From: Porodaedalea pini
Taxonomy: Eukaryota > Basidiomycota > Agaricomycetes > Hymenochaetales > Hymenochaetaceae
DNA length: 64,000 nucleotides
Assembly: GCA_002794775.1 (NCBI GenBank)
Contig: NBAY01000004.1
Span: forward strand, 372,001-436,000
Direction of reading: 5' to 3'
A program made the position numbers and the translations under genes. Numbering within the stretch: position 1 is the first letter of the stretch; each line of letters starts with the position of its first letter. The notes under the pieces were generated by a model that was not told the origin of the DNA, did not search any database, and was given only the letters and a program-made list of their open reading frames with translations. This document shows positions 43,413 through 54,189 of the stretch, in pieces.

Positions 43413-44217
43413 ATGTCCCAGACGAACACGCCTTCAGAAAGCCAACCAACTTATCAGTTTCAGTTCAACCAACCTGTTCAGTATCCGATGTCTCAGGCGC
43501 AGGTCAACTACGTTCAACAGCCATCCACGCCGGCCGCACAAGCAGCATCGTCCACTCCACAGCCTGCCTTTCAGACGCCTGCGACGACGCCGCTCGTAGG
43601 CACCTCGTCGATGACCACAGTACCGGCATCAAGCCAGCCATCTTCAGGGCAGTCTCAGGCTGCCACAACGCAACCTGCACCCCAACAGTCGCGCTCAGCC
43701 GCGGAACAGGCGCGCAAGGACCGTACTCTTGCGGAGTTCATGCTACTGCTGGATGAGCATGAGCCATTGGTAAGCTCTTAGTTGCTACTTATCTGAATTA
43801 GATCGTGTACCTTTTTCAGATTCCGAATGAGGTAACAGACTACTTCCTTCAAAGAGTCGGTTTTGAAAGCGAGGATGTGCGATTGTAAGTACGTTTATTT
43901 ATTCTATGTGCTGCTCAATGTACATTTCGCCTTAGGAAACGGCTATTAGCTCTCGCAGCGCAGAAGTTCGTATCAGACATTGCTGCTGATGCGTTCCAGC
44001 ATGCGCGAATAAGGACGAATGCTGCTGCGAGTGGTCGTGGCCGGGCACCTCTGGGCCAATCATCTCGAGTACGTTTATGCATCAATCACCTTCACTGCTG
44101 GAATCATTGAAATACTTGCCACAGGATAAAACAAGGACAACACTCACGATGGAAGACCTGAGTGCTGCTCTTGCAGAATATGGCATCAATGCACGCAAGC
44201 CGGACTTCTACATGTGA
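43413..44217 (+). CDS. TAF10: TFIID/SAGA subunit TAF10, 215 aa
   Basis: Four exons (43413-43769, 43820-43884, 43936-44068, 44125-44217) sum to 648 nt. TAF10 is a histone-fold protein shared by TFIID and SAGA. The first half is disordered and rich in Gln, Pro, Ser and Thr. The conserved domain starts at about residue 104 with DRTLAEFMLLLDEHEPLIPN, then EVTDYFLQRVGFESEDVRLK, RLLALAAQKFVSDIAADAF and QHARIR. The tail TLTMEDLSAALAEYGINARK is the last histone-fold helix. The ATG chosen (MSQTNTPSES) gives a usual fungal length. Confidence 0.9.
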
Positions 44218-47068
44218 TAGCTACTTTCTTCATTCTGGTTTTTATATCCATCATCTCGTGATCTCATATGGACATGCAATGTATTTTATGCGCTTTTCTC
44301 ATCATGAATACTCACCAGCATCTCGATCTAGCCTTACACTCCACCTAGTATGCGTTCCTGAGACTTGACGGGTTAGAGGCTGGAAACATTCGTACACATC
44401 TAGAACCCCTCGTTCCTCAATCCAGTTCAATTCTCGCCAAACAATGGGAATGTCAGAAATTTTTTTGCACGATTTTTCACCATGTCTGCTTCACTGCTCA
44501 GATAGTTCCAAAGAAAATGAACAAGATTCGACGAAGAAATAATTGGATCACAGCAAAAATGTCAAATGCAATACATCGGCTGTATATATATAAGTACACG
44601 TCTCCTATCATACTAAGACCGTCAACAGTAAGATCTTGTACAATAGTTTGCATGTCTGGTCGTCCAGGGTTGTGTAGACAGCATCTTTCATCAACGCCAG
44701 ATTTCGTCAGAAGCCGCATTGTGCAGCATGGTCGGAGCCGTCGAGGGCATCTTTGTGACAACATTTCCATTGCTTGTCCGTCTCTCAAGAGACGAGAAAG
44801 GTATACATCTTTCGTAAACGCCTGTGTAAAAGTTATGTTTGATTATGAGATGGTTTAGTTGTGAGTAACAGGACCGACCTCCAAGCAAATGGAGGCGGAA
44901 GGTATACATCACTGTAGGTGGTGCCGATGATATCGCAAAGAGAGCTTCCAGCCCTTTGCATAGCCCCCTTTTCGTTGACATGATACTCCTGCTATAAAGA
45001 ATACTTGTGAGTCATTTATATTTTGCCAGACCAAAGCCCGTGAGCTTCGGGTGTCCGAGTCCTTGATCGTCCACAAGAACAGTGGCCCAATTGTCGAGCG
45101 GTGAAAGTCAGCAGCGTTTTCCAAGAAACGCGTCAGAATCAGAAGTCTTACTGCTCGTAAGTCGCCATGTGCATACACGGCTTGAGAGTATGCAAATACA
45201 CGTGTAAAGACCCAGGGGAAATAACAGTGAGATAAACGCTCGGAGAATGTCGAGCAGCAATTCAGTGCGCTATCAAACAGGACGCACAAGAGAGACACAG
45301 TTTACATAACGCCAGCATTCCTGAGATACGAGAGAGGACATCACAACCTCTCATCCAAGGAGAAACAAGCGCAAGACGGGGGAGGCTACTCTTTAGTCCA
45401 CGCACGAGGGCCCGGGAATGGTGCGTATGAGCCCTAGATTCCGCCGAAGCCAAACATCGGCGAGGGGAAGGGAAAGTATAAGCTCGACCAACCGTGACGC
45501 GACCTTACTAGTTCGGAGCACTGAGGCTCAGACGGCACATAAGTCCGCTGCGGGTTCCAACCTGTCTGCTGGGTAATCGTAGTCAGCCAGTCTCCAGGAG
45601 CCGGTGGAGAGACAAATGGGTATACGTTGCGAGCACATGTCAGGCGAAGAACTTGAAGTCTGACTCAGAGACCAAGAGAACAAGGTCGCTGAGTGCTATA
45701 GTTTATTTTGGGGCTGAACTAGGTATTAATCTACCGGTGGTTGGATAACGGTTTGTTTTGCTATTGGCGTAAGTTGGTTAGCTACGGGATCATGAGGAAA
45801 CGTTTACTGACATTAGCGGAGCCCCGTCAAAATTGAAGTCTACCGTTGACGATAGCTCCGGTGCAGCTGCAGCCGAGCAGCAACACTGTCACACGGTTCT
45901 TCCCACACAACCACGACAAACTTCTTGATTTCCGCTTAGTACAGTTAGCTAGCTTCTTTTTTTGCATGCTGAAAAGACGGAATGGTGGCTCAACCAGTGA
46001 GTCGGAACGGGCGCGTTGTCCGCCCTTTGTGGGTCCCAGTTTGCGATTTGGCTTTTCGGAGGAAACGGTAGCCAGGCAATTTATGTAGCGATGAGCGACC
46101 CTGTTATACCTGATCAACGCGACGCAGAACAGACTTCTTTGCTCGCCGAGTTTTTCAAGTTTTCGAACGAACTGATAGACGTTGCTGCCGCTTTCGTCAC
46201 CACGGATCACTAAGCCACGTGTGACGGTCCCTGGGCCTGATCTTCCGCGTAATCGCAAATCAGACACCGTGACAGAAAGATTGCAGATGGAGAAGCCGCT
46301 GTCACTGGTACAATACAGGATTGCTAACATTTGCATCAACAGATTTTTTTTTCGAATGAAACTTGGAAGTCTCAAGAACCCTTTCGCAGCTCGATTTTCC
46401 AATGTCTTCATTTTCAACTGAAATACTCGGGTGGCGCGCCTCACCGGCTTGTGCGAGCGGCGCACTTCTCGCATACATAGCGTCGGGAAGGGCGCCCCTG
46501 ATGTCGATCGTGTCATGGCGCATCGCCATCAGAAAATACAGCTCAGGCGGTCGGTCCAATCTCCGCTGAAGATCCAGATATTCCTGAACCGACCCTGCTT
46601 TCACGTACTGCTTACAACCAGCCAATGAATGCAAAAGCAGTTCGCGCCGGATTGTGTAGAAGATGATTTCTGAACAGGTTCTGCTTCCTATATCGCGCAA
46701 CTAAAAGATTTAAACTGCCAGGTTTGACAGAGAACTCGAAAAGGGGGAAGAAATCAATCACTGGATCGCATCCGTTGTGTAACATCTTTGCTCGAAGTCG
46801 CAGCTGCAGCCAATTGCAAAACCTCCGATCAAAATGAAGAGCAGTGTCGCTTTGGCTGGAAGGTTCGGACTAACGCAAAACAGGCCGCGCTCATTATTTG
46901 TTTTTTCGATCTGTCTGACAAATGATACTCGTTTAACCCTCGGATAGCCTCCGTCTGTATAAAGAGGATGAGATGTCGCTGCTGAAACTCCATTCCCATT
47001 TTTTCTTCATTCCCTATCCCCATATACCGACTCTGCTGCGCAATCTTTAAATCATACTTTCTCCCGAC
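44218..47068. other. Longest stretch without a recognisable gene
   Basis: About 2.85 kb. Several ORFs of 80-230 codons exist on the minus strand (44691-45298, 45827-46700), but they overlap, have ordinary non-coding composition and resemble no family. A stretch around 46400-46690 on the minus strand has a somewhat gene-like peptide (LDLQRRLDRPPELYFLMAM) but starts with TTG, not ATG. It may be decayed sequence. The right end contains the promoter of the DUF3455 gene. Confidence 0.45.
46958..46964 (+). promoter_or_regulatory. TATA box of the DUF3455 gene
   Basis: TATAAAG 105 bp before the start codon, followed by a pyrimidine-rich leader. This is a canonical TATA element at a plausible distance, and suits a regulated secreted-protein gene; most other promoters here lack one. 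Confidence 0.5.
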
Positions 47069-47925
47069 ATGGTTATCTTAGCTGCTCTTGCTTCTCTGCT
47101 CGCTGGTGCATTTGTGGTGCTCGCGAGCCCCCTTGTTCCGCAGCCTGGAAACTGCAGTGTGTCTTCTGCTACGCCATCCCTCCCTTCAGGCCAGACGAAC
47201 GTCACTGTGCCCTCTGGACAGTCACTCCAAAAGATTGCGCTTGGTGTTGGCGTGCAGAACTATACGTGCACCAATGCTGGAGTTTACACGTCCGTTTCTC
47301 CGTCCCTCACCACTCTCGACTCATTTACTAACATCATCGTCTCATAACGCAGCAACGTCGGCGCTGTGGCAAACCTCTACGACATCTCCTGCCTCTACGG
47401 CTCTCCCTACTTCGACTCGATCCCTACCGTCGCCTACGACGTCTGGAACGCCTCCACGAGTCTCACCATCGCGGACATGGACGCGCACTTCGCGCCGCAG
47501 TTCGGCGTCTTCGCGCAGCACTACTTCGCCACCAGTCCCTCTGGCTCCGGGATCAGCCCCGTGTTCGACGCGCGCGCGACGTCGCACAAGGGCGACCCGA
47601 ATGCGTATATCCTCGCGAGCAAGACGGGCGACCTCGCGGCCCCGACGGGCAAGCAGGATGTGGATTGGCTCCAGCTTTCGAATGTGCAGGGAGATCTGGC
47701 GAAGAGCGTGCTTCGGTTGGACACCAAGTATGGCCAGCCGCCGTCTTCGGTCCGTTATTCTCGTCTGAATCTCTTCCCTTCGTCATACTGATTATTCTTG
47801 GCTCATTAGTGCACGCCTGGGTCTGCGCTCATCTCTGTCAAGTACACCGCGCGGTATTGTAAGTTCTGATCATTTCCGCTCGCAATCGTTCCCTGACAGT
47901 GTTCCATACAGGGTTCTACAGTTAA
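47069..47925 (+). CDS. Secreted DUF3455 family protein, 226 aa
   Basis: Four exons (47069-47289, 47353-47749, 47810-47858, 47912-47925) sum to 681 nt. The N-terminus VILAALASLLAGAFVVLASP is a classical signal peptide with likely cleavage near residue 19. The mature part has the family features SLQKIALGVGVQNYTC, a Cys-containing VANLYDISCLYGS, FGVFAQHYFATSPSG, VDWLQLSNVQGDLA and the final CTPGSALISVKYTARYWFYS. Four Cys residues could form two disulphides. The fungal family PF11937-type protein is extracellular, of unknown biochemical role. The last exon is only 14 nt and supplies the conserved W-F-Y-S end. Confidence 0.85.
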
Positions 47926-48114
47926 ATCTATCGTTTCGTCTATTATTGTTTTTTGTTTGGGAGACAGATTGCTTTGCGGTTCCTTCAAGTTGTCGGACTG
48001 TGTCCTATTATACGTATACCCACGTTGCATTTATCCGGGAATATGTAGCATACATTCGTTATCCAAGTTATCCAAATTTTTATCAGTGCAAAGATCCAAA
48101 GTACTCAAGATACA

Positions 48115-50548
48115 TCAAAGCTCCCACTTCAAACTCTCATACACCTTCGAGTACCCATCCCTAAAAAGTTTGCGATGCCCCGCGACAATTTCCATTGAAT
48201 TCTCTGCGATGCGTCTCCAGGCGTCCGCCGTCCTTTTCTTCCCTAGTTGCCAGCACACGCTCGACTGCTGCACGAGTGTCTTCACGATAAACGGGTGGTA
48301 GAACCCGTGCTGGGTCACAGTGACGTCCCCGCCTCCGCTTTTCTCGTTTTTGGCGTTGGGCGGAGACGTGTATTCGAATGAGAAACCCAGAGCGGTGAGG
48401 TACCGCGTGTTTGTTTTGAGTGCGTCTTCTGTCGAGTTTGGACCAAGGTAGAGGTAGCACGCGAAGAGATAAGCGAGAGGTTCGAGCAGGGGGAAGCGAG
48501 GTTGTTCGCGAGCAGGATGAGAGAAGGTAGCTTCGAGCGCATCACACACTGCTGATACCTCCTTCGCGACCTCCCGCACAACAGCATCATCCGGAGAATG
48601 CGCCTCGTCCCGCCCCGCATCCGTGCGCAACGTCTCCGCTGGTGCCCGCTCACTCAGCTCCTTCACCCTCTGTACAAGGTCAACGCGCCGCTGGCGCATC
48701 GCAGCCCCCTCCCTCTCCTCAATCTCACAGAACCTACAATCGCACAGAGTGCCCGGCGTACGCGCAAGCTCGGCCCGACGCTCCTCGAGCGGAAGCGCCG
48801 GGTGCACATGCGCGATGGAAATGGATTCGCCGCGTGTGATGTCGCGGCATGCGCGCAGGACGAGGACGTCGCCAAGGAAGCCGCGGGAAGCGTTTGGGAG
48901 ACAGGAGTGCTTGAGGTGCGCGCGAGTGCCAAGGGGCCAGAGGCCGAGGCCTTGTGCTGCAGCAGTGCTCGTTGGGACGATCGGGTGGAGGGCGGGGAAG
49001 GGAGAGGCGTAAGTTTCGCGAATCATGTCCAGGACATGGCTGTATTTTGTAACTTCAGTAAAAAAGAGTCAGGAAATAATGAAGGAAACGAACATGTCGA
49101 CAATGGGTTGCCCATCCACTGTGGGTGCTTGGCCACTGGAGAGTTCGTCATCGTAAACTTTTAAGCCTTTCAGCAGAGAAAACACGCTATCCCCTAGAGT
49201 AGGGTTTTGTAAAGCTTTAGCCGCAATATTCTGCGTCAGTTTCCAACCTTCCCCTTGGCCCAATACGCCTCTTGTGGCATCATATATCAATGTTCTCTTC
49301 TCGTCCTTTAAGTCCGCAGGATAGAGAACTTCAACAGCCTTGTTTACCAGCAGAAGTTCCCCTGCTCTGACGTCTCTCTTCGCAATAAACAAGCCATTGT
49401 CGGAAAGAGCAATCGGTCCCATGAAGTTGGCAACCTCGACTCGAGGAGAGGATTTCCTTGCTTCACTAATCAAGGAGGTCCAATCGTATTTCCCATATTG
49501 CTGTTCAGCCAGCCTAAGCTTAGTCCTGGCAAGACTAGCTTTTGCATCCCGATTCTGCGGGAATGCAACTGTGAGCTGTTCGAGGTATTTTTGAGCTTCG
49601 TCGTATCGGCCCAATGCGTAATACGCACGCGCACCACGGAAGAGCGCCTTCTCGTTCGGCTGGTTCCCGGATTCTTTAATTGTCTCTTCGGCGTCTGCGA
49701 CGGAGTCATTGTATGCACCTAATAGTAAATCCGACTGTGCGCGGTTGAGTAAGATGGAGATCTTGAGAGCGGGAGCTGGATCTCGCCGAAGCGCCGCGGT
49801 GTACCTTCATTCCAAAAACCTCGTCAACATAAATCGGACAGATTTCAGCTATGCAAGAAACATACTTGCAAATGGCTGCTCTATGTAGCCCGCCCTTGAA
49901 ACATCCATTCCCTTCCTCCTTTAGTTTCTCGCTCGGTGTACAAGGAAGGTCATCAGGGAATGTCGATCGCCAGTTCTCCGGGTAATGCTGATCTCCTTCA
50001 GAGAGGTACAGAAGGTCGGAGGGATGATCAACTCTTACACCGCTCGTCGACTCGGTGGCCGCCTCGCAATACGGCTCCTTGATGGCCAAGGGAACACCGA
50101 AGGGAAGAACATTGCGTGCATTGCCAAACTCGACATTATACACACGTAAGTTGTGCACAGAGCCGCGCTCGTCCTCAATGATCGTACACAATGCACCTTC
50201 CACAACGCACGGCTGACTTATCGCACGAACCACAAGCACGCGTCCATGCGCCGCCTCGCACCAGCGCAGCTCCGCCAGCGCGATCTTCTTGAGCTCCGCC
50301 AGCGGCGCCCACGATGCCGGTGCGCGGTTAAAGATGTACGACACGATCGGCGCGCCTTCCTCGCCCGCGGTGCTCTGCAGGCTCTCCGCGACGCGCAGCG
50401 CCTCGTGCTTCCCAAGAACGGCACTACGCGACTTGGGCGGGATGACGGTATGCCCACGGATAGAGGAGAAGTGGTTGAGAACGCTGTTGCCGTATTCGAG
50501 AATGGGTGCGAATTCAGCGCGACTGGCGAGGCCTTCTGTTTGTTGCAT
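48115..50548 (-). CDS. TPR-SET domain protein, 772 aa
   Basis: Three exons (50548-49866, 49804-49094, 49039-48115) sum to 2319 nt. After an N-terminal region of unknown type, tetratricopeptide-like helices begin near residue 205 (EKLKEEGNGCFKGGLHRAAI) and continue to about 330 (ALFRGARAYYALGRYDEAQK). The SET methyltransferase fold starts near 356 (GPIALSDNGLFIAKRDVRAG). Its core motif is KHSCLPNASRGF near 510 followed by VLVLRACRDITRGESISIAH, and a post-SET Cys cluster CDCRFC near 565. This arrangement resembles SMYD-type and other fungal TPR-SET proteins, which methylate lysines on histones or other proteins; the substrate is unknown. I see no MYND zinc finger. Cytosolic or nuclear; no signal peptide. 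Confidence 0.82.
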
Positions 50549-50897
50549 TTTATCTGGGGATTCTACGCGCTCTCAGGCGTAAGAGATGCTTTTCTGAAGT
50601 AACGAGTCGGTCTGAAAATGCCATTAGAATTTGTATCACGGTGCGTGAGAGAAACGCGTCTCAGGCTCAGCGCTTGACCGTTGACGCGTACTTTACTCAG
50701 GGTTGCTGTTCTTCAATATCCCTCTCTACGCTTGTACTTCATCTCTTTCCAGCTGTAAACTACTTGAACTTCTAAGAAAATAAAAATACAAGATTAAATT
50801 TTCCAATAAATCGTTACTTTTTACATACAGACCAAGCAAAGCAAGGTATTGATATTAGAATACTTCAGCTGCATTAGAGACTTTCCAGCTTCGTAAC
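50549..50897. other. Intergenic; SET gene promoter and M20 gene terminator
   Basis: No coding sequence. The right part is AT-rich (ATAAAAATACAAGATTAAAT), as expected for a 3' untranslated region of the minus-strand M20 gene. Confidence 0.5.
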
Positions 50898-53412
50898 CTA
50901 CAATTCATACTCATCCGCATTCAAAACGAGGGTCATGAAGAAACGTATTATCTCGAGGAAGTTATCAACGACGATAGCTGTTCAAAGTATCAATCATTTC
51001 CAACCAGGGTCGTATAGGAACAGAAGAGGAACTCACATTCGTTAACTGTATGTATACCTCCAGAGACCTTACGTTCGAGAGACATGTCTTGATGGTTATA
51101 GCGGAAGATATGCTTGGTTAGTTTCCAATAAGAGCAGGTATCTGCAAACACGGAAAGCCCTCAGATGTTTCTCGGAAACATTGGGGAACGAAAGGACCTA
51201 CCTGAGTTGCCAGCCATTATCCCTGGCGCGATCATGATATCCTCCTTGTTGGTGAAGGCCCGGTGCGAGTTGTACGTCGCGCGGATTGTCCCGGACAGCA
51301 GCTTGTACGGAGCCGCGTCCGTAGGCGTAACCGGGGCTGGCTCAAGCGCGTAACCCCACGCTTCCGTGAGCGTGAGCGAACCGCTCGAGCCACTGAACAG
51401 TGTCTCGCCAAAGGCGACGAATGTCAGGTTGAACTTCTCCGCGAGCTTGGCGATGGCCTTCGTGTCGCGTTCCTTGACAGCTGCGACAGAGCTTTCCGAA
51501 GTGGATTAGAATGATAAATGATTCCGATTCGTTCGGAAAGTAGAATTGTCAGTATTAATACCTCTGTGTCGCAATACGATGGTTGATCACGGCCCACGCC
51601 TGCTCGGGGAGGGCATTCGTCTTCACTCCGCCCTGTATGAGATCGATCGCCTGTGTTGTGCCGATCGAGCTGCTGAGCTCCGGGTACTTCGCTATGAGCT
51701 CTTCAAGCGCGTGCAGGGCCTTGTCGGAATTGGTTGCCTTCAGGATTGCCTTGCGGAGCTTGCCATCCATCGACGGTGCGTGCGCGGCCATGCACTGCAT
51801 CATCCCATAGATGGGTGTGCTGCGGTCGATGTGTGGCTTGATGGGATTCGACTCGTATGCTACGAGGAGAGCGGCGAGGATACCAATGCTCTGACGATGG
51901 GTTTAATAGTCCATCCGGTACTTGAATTTCCACAGTAGGTAAAAGATTGACTGACGGTATGGGATGGCGGGATGCTAGAGTGGCCTCCAGGAGACGAAAC
52001 TTCAACGCGTGTATCCATGTAGCCCTTCTCTCCAATGGCAGGAACCGCAAACACGGCGCCATACTGCTCAGAGAATCCATCTAAGGATCACTTATGAATA
52101 AATGCTGAGAGGCAAAAGAAAAGAAAGTACTGACCGCCTTCATCAACGAGCATGGCGAATGCGTCTTTGCCGTAGGTTGCTTCTAAGTACTTGCTAATCT
52201 CATATGCACCCTTTAGTAAAATGTGTATAATGCTTAAGCATCGATGCGAATGATGGCAAAGAGCCAAAAAAAGACTGACGAAGAGGCCAGAAGCTTCCTC
52301 GTCAAAACCAAATGCAAGGACAATCTTGCGGCTTGGCTGAAAATCTACACTCAGGTAAGTCTCAATCACAGACCTTCGTGCGTATGAGATCCTTGCTCGA
52401 CTAAAGGCGGAAATAACGACGTACATTATGCCAATAAGGCCGTTCTTATCATCCGAACTGCCACGGCCCCAAATTCTCTCACCTAAGCCAAGCTTAGACG
52501 GCTGAAGTCATAGAAATTTGAGGCGGAGTTGACAAACCGTCGTAGAAGCCAGAGAACGGTGGGTGTGCCCATTCGTCAACCGTCGTCGGGTCGACGGGTA
52601 CGACATCTGGTAGTTCGCGTTGAGTCTTGATTAATCATGTGAAAACAATCCCCGCGATGTACCTTGATGAGCGGTGAGGAGCAGAGGTTTGAGCGAAGAA
52701 TCTGAGCCATCCCACTCGTATACCAATCCGTATGTATTGACTACGAAGCTTCAATGGGTGGCTATTAGATATACGGGAAGTTGATATACCTACGTACCTT
52801 TTGTTACTTTTAGATTGGAGTGACTAGCTGGGCTTATTAGGACAATATCAACTTCGGATTGAAGATTATCTCACATGAGAGGAAACGAGGTTACCAAGTA
52901 CTCGTGAAAAGGCGCAAACTTTTCCCAGCGAGGGTCAACGCCCACGGGTTCCATTTCGTCATAGGATTCCGTTCTGATAGACACTCAGCATCGCATTCAG
53001 CAGGGGAGGTTCTGAATAACACTCACGGTACTCTAACCGCACCACCGAGCCATATGATAGCCTTGTTTTTGAATTCATCCGTAGCAAGTTGCGCGCCAAA
53101 AGCATCCCAGATCGCTTTGTTCTTGACCGGAAAAAGCCCGCCAGCCTGCGGACAGAGCGCTTGTGGCGGCTCCGGAGCGAATCCAATCCACGTATTCTCG
53201 AAGATAATGGACTGATCGGGTGCGTCCAAGATACCGCCGACGCTACCTCCGCATGTATTTTTGTGGAAACATAGCAGACCGTTGATACCGATGAGTAGGC
53301 CGGCGAGACTGGTGCACAAGAGGATGGCCCTCCTGAGGCTCTTATACGTGCGCGACGCTGATGAGTGAAGAAGTGCCTCCGAGCTCTGTTCGTCGTCCTT
53401 CAGACTAGCCAT
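50898..53412 (-). CDS. M20 peptidase, carboxypeptidase S-like (copy A), 604 aa
   Basis: Thirteen exons sum to 1815 nt: 53412-53027, 52973-52875, 52823-52798, 52740-52663, 52606-52538, 52482-52425, 52373-52280, 52210-52135, 52080-51956, 51890-51562, 51491-51202, 51141-51037, 50977-50898. It is a zinc metallopeptidase of the fungal Gly-X carboxypeptidase (yeast Cps1) type that trims peptides in the vacuole. A single transmembrane helix near residues 28-48 (LLCTSLAGLLIGINGLL) anchors it as type II. Metal and catalytic residues lie in LLLTAHQDVVPVD near 195, WGRGSSDDKNGLIG near 222, and FGFDEEASG near 265 (general base Glu pair). The dimerisation domain has SSPGGHSSIPPSHT near 326 and NHRIATQRSV near 444. 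The C-terminal His region is SGGIHTVNE. All frames agree. A close tandem copy lies 777 bp upstream. Confidence 0.9.
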
Positions 53413-54189
53413 GGCTTGATTGTGCTGATCAAAGAGAGGCCTAGCTAGGGCCGGAACTTCAAATGAAGTACTTCGCGAGGTAAGTAGGTAGAAATTCAGA
53501 TGCCGAGTGATAGCCCAGTGCAGTATCTAAAGCACACTCACTGCGTGGTGAGCAGTGTTGTGTCGCAAGGCTACCGTGACATCGCCGGGAGATGTTGCTT
53601 CAGCAGAGGAGTCGCTATCCCGCAGGGATCCCAATTCGGCCAACTAACCAGCATAACACCAGGTCAGAATATCCATAATCAGACGCAAATGTTCGATTAT
53701 AGAATATATGCATGGGTTTAATCGGCAACACCCGAGCGCAGATAGCCTATTAATTTTAGAGTTTATCGCTAGATAAGATGAAGGAGATCTAGCCGCCTGA
53801 AGCCGCCTAGTTAGTAGTTGAGGTTAGCTAGTGCGGCTTCTGACGGGATCTGTCGATGCTATGTGCCTCGACGCGGCGCGTATTTGAGAATTGTCTAAGA
53901 TCCTTGAATGCGAGTCCGGCGAGTATGGAAAAGGTGAATAAATCAGATTTTATGTACGCAAAACTGACTTCTTTCTACTGTCCGGCAGATAAACCACGGA
54001 ACTCTCCAACATACATACATCAAATAGCTTAGAAATCTGAGGCCAAATTGTCCTACACCCGACCTGTCAGGTTTAACGTTAATGCACTCATGTCGCAAAT
54101 ACATATATCTTCTCTGTCTATGCACTATAATTTATTTCTTTACAACCATGAACTACTAAAAAATCCAGCAGTGATTCCTAGTTCGCATC
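53413..54189. other. Intergenic between tandem M20 genes
   Basis: Holds the promoter of copy A and the 3' flank of copy B. Short GCCGCCTGAA/AGCCGCCTAG direct repeats occur near 53790-53810. No gene seen. Confidence 0.5.

Noticed and set aside
45827..46516. 229-codon minus-strand ORF in the gene-poor island
   Set aside because: Starts with ATG but its composition is non-coding-like, it overlaps another long frame, and no domain or splice structure is visible.
46302..46700. 132-codon minus-strand open stretch with a gene-like peptide
   Set aside because: Begins with TTG, has no upstream exon I could join, and no family match; left as unresolved.
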